A stretch of 64,000 bases of DNA from Gp1-AA122 sp036378535 (lineage in GTDB: Bacteria; Acidobacteriota; Terriglobia; Terriglobales; Acidobacteriaceae): contig DASUWH010000088.1 in assembly GCA_036378535.1 (NCBI GenBank), positions 1-64,000 of the forward strand. Reading direction: 5' to 3'. Shown one piece after another: positions 59,937-64,000 of the stretch (positions are counted from its first letter, which is position 1; each line of letters opens with the position of its first letter). The position numbers and the translations under genes are program-made. The notes under the pieces are model-generated. The model was not told the DNA's origin, did no database searches, and worked only from the letters and a program-made list of their open reading frames with translations.

Positions 59937-60584
59937 CTATTTAAGGAATACGAACGTATCTAGCACTCGCTTGAGATCGCGATGCACGACGTTAAGGTCG
60001 AAATCCTTCATCGTGCCCGGATCGGCATACGCGGGATTGGAATATGCGATTCTGATGTCCAGTTCGTAACATTTAGCCTGGTGAAAAGTGCGATACACGT
60101 AACCGTCTATCAGGTTCCCAGTTTCTACACCGTCCGTCTCTGTGACCGTAAATTTCACGCCGTCGATGGTTTCGTTCTGCGCCTTGCCAACATGCGGCGG
60201 TGGCTCTTCCACCGTCAGGCATTCCGTTTCAGTAGTTGCGTTTTTCAGTTCGTTAACTGAGAAGGCCGCTGCCTGAAAGCTGGTGCCCTTCATCTCACTA
60301 CTGGGATAAGCAATGCAAGCAACTGTTCCGCTGGAGTCACAGGAAAAATTAGAGCAAACAGGAGTGAATGCATTACACGCGTCATCGGGAACCCACCAGT
60401 CCGCGTGATTGGGACTTCTCGCGCAGGATACGAGTGAACGTGAGTATTCAAAACGAAATGCGCCATCGGGACTGGCGAAAGTACTGGCGCGTCTTTGATG
60501 TGGAAGAGCCTGCTGATCATTGAGCGCCACCCAAAAACCCGCAACAAGCACCACGGACAAGAAAGCAGTGCGAGCGCGGTTCAT
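59937..60584 (-). CDS. Membrane-anchored or secreted protein of unknown function
   Basis: 215 residues from the ATG at 60584; the longer frame upstream adds a Cys/Arg stretch before the hydrophobic segment and is less likely. An N-terminal signal or anchor (ARTAFLSVVLVAGFWVAL) precedes a domain with several Cys (SLVSCARS, DACNAFTPVCSNFSCDSSGTVACIAY, ETECLTVEE), which suggests disulfides outside the cytoplasm. The late part (DGYVYRTFHQAKCYELDIRIAYSN) is beta-rich. No family is known to me. Confidence 0.68.
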   Translation of the reverse strand: MNRARTAFLSVVLVAGFWVALNDQQALPHQRRASTFASPDGAFRFEYSRSLVSCARSPNHADWWVPDDACNAFTPVCSNFSCDSSGTVACIAYPSSEMKGTSFQAAAFSVNELKNATTETECLTVEEPPPHVGKAQNETIDGVKFTVTETDGVETGNLIDGYVYRTFHQAKCYELDIRIAYSNPAYADPGTMKDFDLNVVHRDLKRVLDTFVFLK

Positions 60585-60673
60585 GGGCACATGATATTTC
60601 CTTTTACGGGTAATTGGCGCAAAATCGCCATTACGCTCAAAATGGCGGCAGGAGGAACAACGGTTCACCCCAT

Positions 60674-63259
60674 TTACGGCAATTCCACATCGAGAGCATA
60701 AATCTCGTCAGTAGTAAGATCCCGTGTAAAGATCCACGATCCATCCGGACTGACTGTGCTCCATCCGAAAGCTGGGGGCATGCTGTACCGGTGAAGATTT
60801 TTGAGATCGACTACCAACTCGGAGTGAGCTTCGCCGACTTTGGCCCTTCTGTAAGTGTTATCGCCGAATGACGTGTCGTAGTAGACGTACTTCGCATCGG
60901 ACGACCAGTTGGGAAAGCCAATCCCCGGCTCTTTAATCCATTCTGACCACTTTCGAGTGTTGAAATTGAAGATCATCAGTGCCGAGGAATCAGACTTTAG
61001 GGCGGCAAGGTAATTTCCATCCGGTGACCAACGAGGACTGTAGAAATTTTCCGAGCCTGGAAGGAAGGACATCTGGCGAGTATTCAGATCCACGATATAA
61101 ATGCCCCCTGAAGTCAGGCGACGGCGCCCAAACGAGATCCTCTTGCCATCCGGGGCCCACACGGGATCCGCTTCCCCTTCGTCGGAGGGCAACAACTCCT
61201 CGGGTGCCCCGCCCTGGGCCGAAACCAGGAAAATCTTCCAGGGCCGGCCGAACTGGATACTGACGTACGCGACGCGAGTGCCATCTGGAGACCAACGCGG
61301 CAAGCCATCCAGACCGTTGGGGTACGTAAGCTGAAGGCGGTCACTCCCGTCGGGCCGACTGCGCCAGATCGCACCCTCTGGATAAGACACATAGGTAATC
61401 CATTGACCGTCGCGGGAGAAATCCAGTTCGCCTGCGGAGAGCCCGGAGAGAAATGGCAGAAACTGCGATGACTTCGGATCGTATCGCACCAGTTCGCCTC
61501 GTGACTGAAACGCCTGTACAAAGACTTTGTTGCTATCAGCACTGGGGGCCAAGGAATTGAACCACATTGGGCCAGTTGTAAGCGGCAAGGGAGCGAAGGA
61601 CCTGCCCAACAGACCTGGTTCTTTCACGGCCCAAACATTTCCCCCGGAAACGGACTGTTGTATGAATAGGTAATACCGCCCGTCGGGAGTCCAATCACCA
61701 CAGCACTCGCTGGGCGGAGTGTGCCATCCGGGGAATACACGATGCAGGTTGCTGCCATCTGCCTGCATCTCCCAAATGGCAGACGCGGTTCCAACTATCT
61801 GCTCCCAGAACCGAATGCGCTTGCCATCAGGAGAGAACCTCGGCTTGTGGGTGGTACCGGAGACAGAGGCCAGCTTATGTGGCTGCGTTCCGTCGGCATT
61901 GGTTTCAATGATGTCGGAGCCCCTACAAAGGATGAGATGTTGGCCGTCAAGAGACCAAGTGCCATCGTGAGCTTCAAAATTGCCGAGCCGGCGTGGGGTT
62001 CCTGATGGAAGCGGCAGAATCCACATCGGATCTTCTGCCTCTGTGCCGAGCGAGCTAACCACCAACAGTTGGGTATGGTCAGGGGAAATGCTAAAAGCCA
62101 TGACGTTGGTGAAGGAAGTTGAAATTGTTGAAGTTTCTCCGCCGGTTGACGAGGCCTGAACGATCCGGAAATTCGGATTGACCTCGGTCGTGTAGATGCG
62201 GGAGCCATCGGTAAGAACCCCATCCTTCGGAAGTCCGTCGCGTGTGATCTGCATTGTGGCGAGCACTCGCGGTGGACGTGGCGAGTTCAGCCAAACCAGG
62301 GTGCCTGCCAGAGCGAGAACGCTCAACAGAACCGCTACTCCCAGCTTCCATTTTCCTGCCGTGGGACGAGGCTCACCAACCATTATTTTGGTTCTGCCTG
62401 AAGTGCTGTCGCGCTTCAGCCGCTTCAAATCTGCAGACAACTCAGCCGCACTCTGGCAACGAATTTCGCGATCTTTCTCCAGAGATTTGCTGATGATGCT
62501 CTCCAATTCCACCGGGAGATCTGGGTTCAGGCGCAACGATGAAGGCGGTGTCGCATCTAGGATCGCCTTAAAGATCATGCCCGATGTGTCGCCTCGAAAC
62601 GGAAGCAGGCCTGTGCTCATTTCGTAGAGAACTGCGCCAAAAGAAAACAGATCAGTGCGGGGATCTAGCTCTTTGCCCTGCACTTGTTCGGGGGACATGT
62701 AGGCAATAGTCCCCAGCGCGCTCCCCGGACTGGTGAGGTGCTCTTGCGACTCAATCGTTGCCCCGCCTAAGGTTCCGCTCTGCGTAGTAGAACTGACTTT
62801 CGCCAGCCCGAAATCGAGAATCTTCGCTTGTCCCCGATTTGTTACGAAGATGTTGGCGGGCTTGATGTCGCGATGGATGATACCTTTGGCATGAGCGGCG
62901 GCCAATCCCTCACTGATGTCGATCCCCAGGGACAAAATTGTTTCGGTGTCCAGTGGTCTCCCGGTGATGCGATGCTTTAGGGTCATTCCTTCCAGATACT
63001 CCATCGCGATGAAACAGTGATCCGCTTGCTTTCCGATTTCATAGATGGTGCAGATATTGGAATGGTTCAACGCAGAGGCAGCCCTCGCTTCCCGGCGGAA
63101 GCGTTCCAGTGCTTGCGGATCCCGCTGCAGTGCATCCGGTAGAAACTTGAGGGCGACGAAGCGGCCGAGGTCGGTATCCTCGGCTTTGTACACAACCCCC
63201 ATCCCTCCGCTGCCCAACTTCTCGACAACGCGGTAGTGGGATATGGTCTGGCCGATCAT
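60674..63259 (-). CDS. Ser/Thr protein kinase with C-terminal TolB-like propeller
   Basis: 861 residues. The kinase domain (about 8-270) has GSGGMGVVYKAE, the ALKFL Lys, HRDIKPAN (about 129-136), DFGLAK and YMSPEQ, so it should be active. A membrane helix follows (LGVAVLLSVLALAGTLVWL, about 310-330). The outer part (about 340-861) has repeated PD40/WD40-like blades such as RWSPDGTRVAYV, APDGKRISFGRR and RWSPDGNYLAAL, a TolB-type propeller on the other side of the membrane that may sense a ligand. This plan is common in Acidobacteriota. Confidence 0.95.
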   Translation of the reverse strand: MIGQTISHYRVVEKLGSGGMGVVYKAEDTDLGRFVALKFLPDALQRDPQALERFRREARAASALNHSNICTIYEIGKQADHCFIAMEYLEGMTLKHRITGRPLDTETILSLGIDISEGLAAAHAKGIIHRDIKPANIFVTNRGQAKILDFGLAKVSSTTQSGTLGGATIESQEHLTSPGSALGTIAYMSPEQVQGKELDPRTDLFSFGAVLYEMSTGLLPFRGDTSGMIFKAILDATPPSSLRLNPDLPVELESIISKSLEKDREIRCQSAAELSADLKRLKRDSTSGRTKIMVGEPRPTAGKWKLGVAVLLSVLALAGTLVWLNSPRPPRVLATMQITRDGLPKDGVLTDGSRIYTTEVNPNFRIVQASSTGGETSTISTSFTNVMAFSISPDHTQLLVVSSLGTEAEDPMWILPLPSGTPRRLGNFEAHDGTWSLDGQHLILCRGSDIIETNADGTQPHKLASVSGTTHKPRFSPDGKRIRFWEQIVGTASAIWEMQADGSNLHRVFPGWHTPPSECCGDWTPDGRYYLFIQQSVSGGNVWAVKEPGLLGRSFAPLPLTTGPMWFNSLAPSADSNKVFVQAFQSRGELVRYDPKSSQFLPFLSGLSAGELDFSRDGQWITYVSYPEGAIWRSRPDGSDRLQLTYPNGLDGLPRWSPDGTRVAYVSIQFGRPWKIFLVSAQGGAPEELLPSDEGEADPVWAPDGKRISFGRRRLTSGGIYIVDLNTRQMSFLPGSENFYSPRWSPDGNYLAALKSDSSALMIFNFNTRKWSEWIKEPGIGFPNWSSDAKYVYYDTSFGDNTYRRAKVGEAHSELVVDLKNLHRYSMPPAFGWSTVSPDGSWIFTRDLTTDEIYALDVELP

Positions 63260-63347
63260 CGCGCTGAATGTTAGGGCTTAGGTCGTGGCAAGTCAACCAA
63301 TGCTAGTAGTTGGCTGCATCAGTGCCTGGCGCTTGGTGAGAAACGCC

Positions 63348-63382
63348 ACACTCAAAGCCCGGCTAGCGAGGGTTTTGAGTGT
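63348..63382. repeat. Inverted repeat upstream of the kinase gene
   Basis: ACACTCAAA (63348-63356) and TTTGAGTGT (63374-63382) form a perfect 9-bp stem with a 17-base loop, about 90 bases upstream of the kinase start and 105 bases beyond the stop of the TPR gene. On the minus strand no T-run follows, so a terminator role is doubtful. It may be a regulatory or dispersed element. Confidence 0.45.
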
Positions 63383-63486
63383 TAAGGCCTGGTTACAACA
63401 AGTGACTCCCGGTTTGCTTGTAGTCTGGTAAGCGGCTGCGATTCGATTCTCACAACTCGATTTGCCTTGCTAGGCGTCAAAATTCC

Positions 63487-64000
63487 TCAGTTACGCAACC
63501 AGTCGCTCCGTCCCATTCTCGCGATCACATCACGAAAGCGTGGACACGCGTACAATCGCTCCGCCCAGAGCACGAAATGTCTGGAGAACAAGAACGCGCA
63601 AGCAGGGTCGCGGATATCGAAAGCCCTGTTGGCATCGCGAATGGCAGCATCTTCTAATCCTGCGGCATAAGCTCCGATGGCCATTACTGCCGGCGACATA
63701 TATTGTCTGCACGCCCTGGCCTGCATTTCTGCATAAATCGGCATGGCGTCCGCAAGCCCGCGCCAATCTGCAAGAGCCACTGCGAGCATAGCCAGAGACC
63801 AGGGGTGTCGGCCGGACATCGCCAAGGCGGTTTCGCCAGCAGCCACGGACTCCTCGAACTTCCCTTCGTAATGCAAGACACCCTGGACGGTCAACCACGC
63901 CAGGAAAGACTCGGGATCGAGTTCCACGGCACGTCGTGCGACCTCTAGCGACTCTGGATGGCGGCCTGAAACAACGCAGGTTTCGCTATACACCGCATTG
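63487..64000 (-). CDS. TPR-repeat protein, 5' part beyond the window
   Basis: About 171 residues are visible and the frame stays open to the window edge (NAVYSETCVVSG upstream of the first GTG at 63993), so the start is missing. TPR-like helix pairs are evident: GRHPESLEVARRAVELDPESFLAWLTVQGVLHYEGKFEESVAAGETALAM and the next pair. The end FRDVIARMGRSDWLRN resembles the C-terminus of acidobacterial kinase- or regulator-TPR fusions, so an N-terminal effector domain may lie outside. Confidence 0.78.
   Translation of the reverse strand, partial: NAVYSETCVVSGRHPESLEVARRAVELDPESFLAWLTVQGVLHYEGKFEESVAAGETALAMSGRHPWSLAMLAVALADWRGLADAMPIYAEMQARACRQYMSPAVMAIGAYAAGLEDAAIRDANRAFDIRDPACAFLFSRHFVLWAERLYACPRFRDVIARMGRSDWLRN

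Overview
The window reads as soil Acidobacteriota (Terriglobia/Koribacter-like) chromosome. The basis is family content: a very long Oar-type TonB receptor with an N-terminal carboxypeptidase-regulatory-like domain, a Pkn-type Ser/Thr kinase fused to a TolB-like propeller, stand-alone receiver and PilZ proteins, YtrA-type GntR regulators with ABC exporters, and many short palindromic intergenic repeats. No rRNA, tRNA, prophage or CRISPR was recognised. Taxonomy is inference.

Region 1 (230-14332, minus strand) looks like one catabolic locus. Reading in the direction of transcription it holds an FCD-type GntR regulator, a TonB-dependent receptor, a flavin reductase, a luciferase-like monooxygenase, two membrane proteins built from three copies of one module, a complete molybdenum-hydroxylase set (FAD, 2Fe-2S, CoxG-like and Mo subunits), a ketopantoate-reductase-like enzyme and a creatinase-type M24 hydrolase with an altered metal site. 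The substrate cannot be read from the sequence.

Region 2 (14479-24083, plus) starts divergently from the GntR gene across a symmetrical operator-like site. It encodes coenzyme F420 synthesis in tight succession (cofG, cofD, cofC, cofE, cofH) plus an F420H2:NADP oxidoreductase (npdG), then a three-gene glycine betaine/osmoprotectant ABC importer and a tandem-domain SagB-type nitroreductase. Region 3 (24237-27139) is a four-gene 2-oxoacid:ferredoxin oxidoreductase operon (korDABG).

Region 4 (27183-32348) is accessory: an AT-richer pentapeptide-repeat membrane protein, a REP-associated tyrosine transposase (RAYT) bordered by its palindromes and by a 96-bp direct repeat, several hairpin repeats, a frameshifted receiver protein and two small envelope proteins. 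Region 5 (32482-35789) is a YtrA-type regulator/ABC exporter operon preceded by a near-perfect palindrome.

Region 6 (35985-52651) is a mosaic of receiver, PilZ, DUF2306-like, metallo-beta-lactamase-fold, deacetylase, MFS, OsmC, ferritin-like, DUF5916-like and site-2 protease genes. It includes a LexA-like regulator with a degenerate catalytic dyad, an orphan CpaE/TadZ ATPase, and a 36-residue secreted cysteine peptide facing a perfect 27-nt palindrome. Region 7 (52769-64000) holds a TonB-family protein with repeated PPP motifs, a cation/proton antiporter, a compact exosortase-like protein directly behind a Gly/Ser/Asn-rich secreted protein with a C-terminal anchor (candidate dedicated sorting pair), assorted enzymes, and the kinase-propeller fusion next to a TPR gene cut by the window edge.
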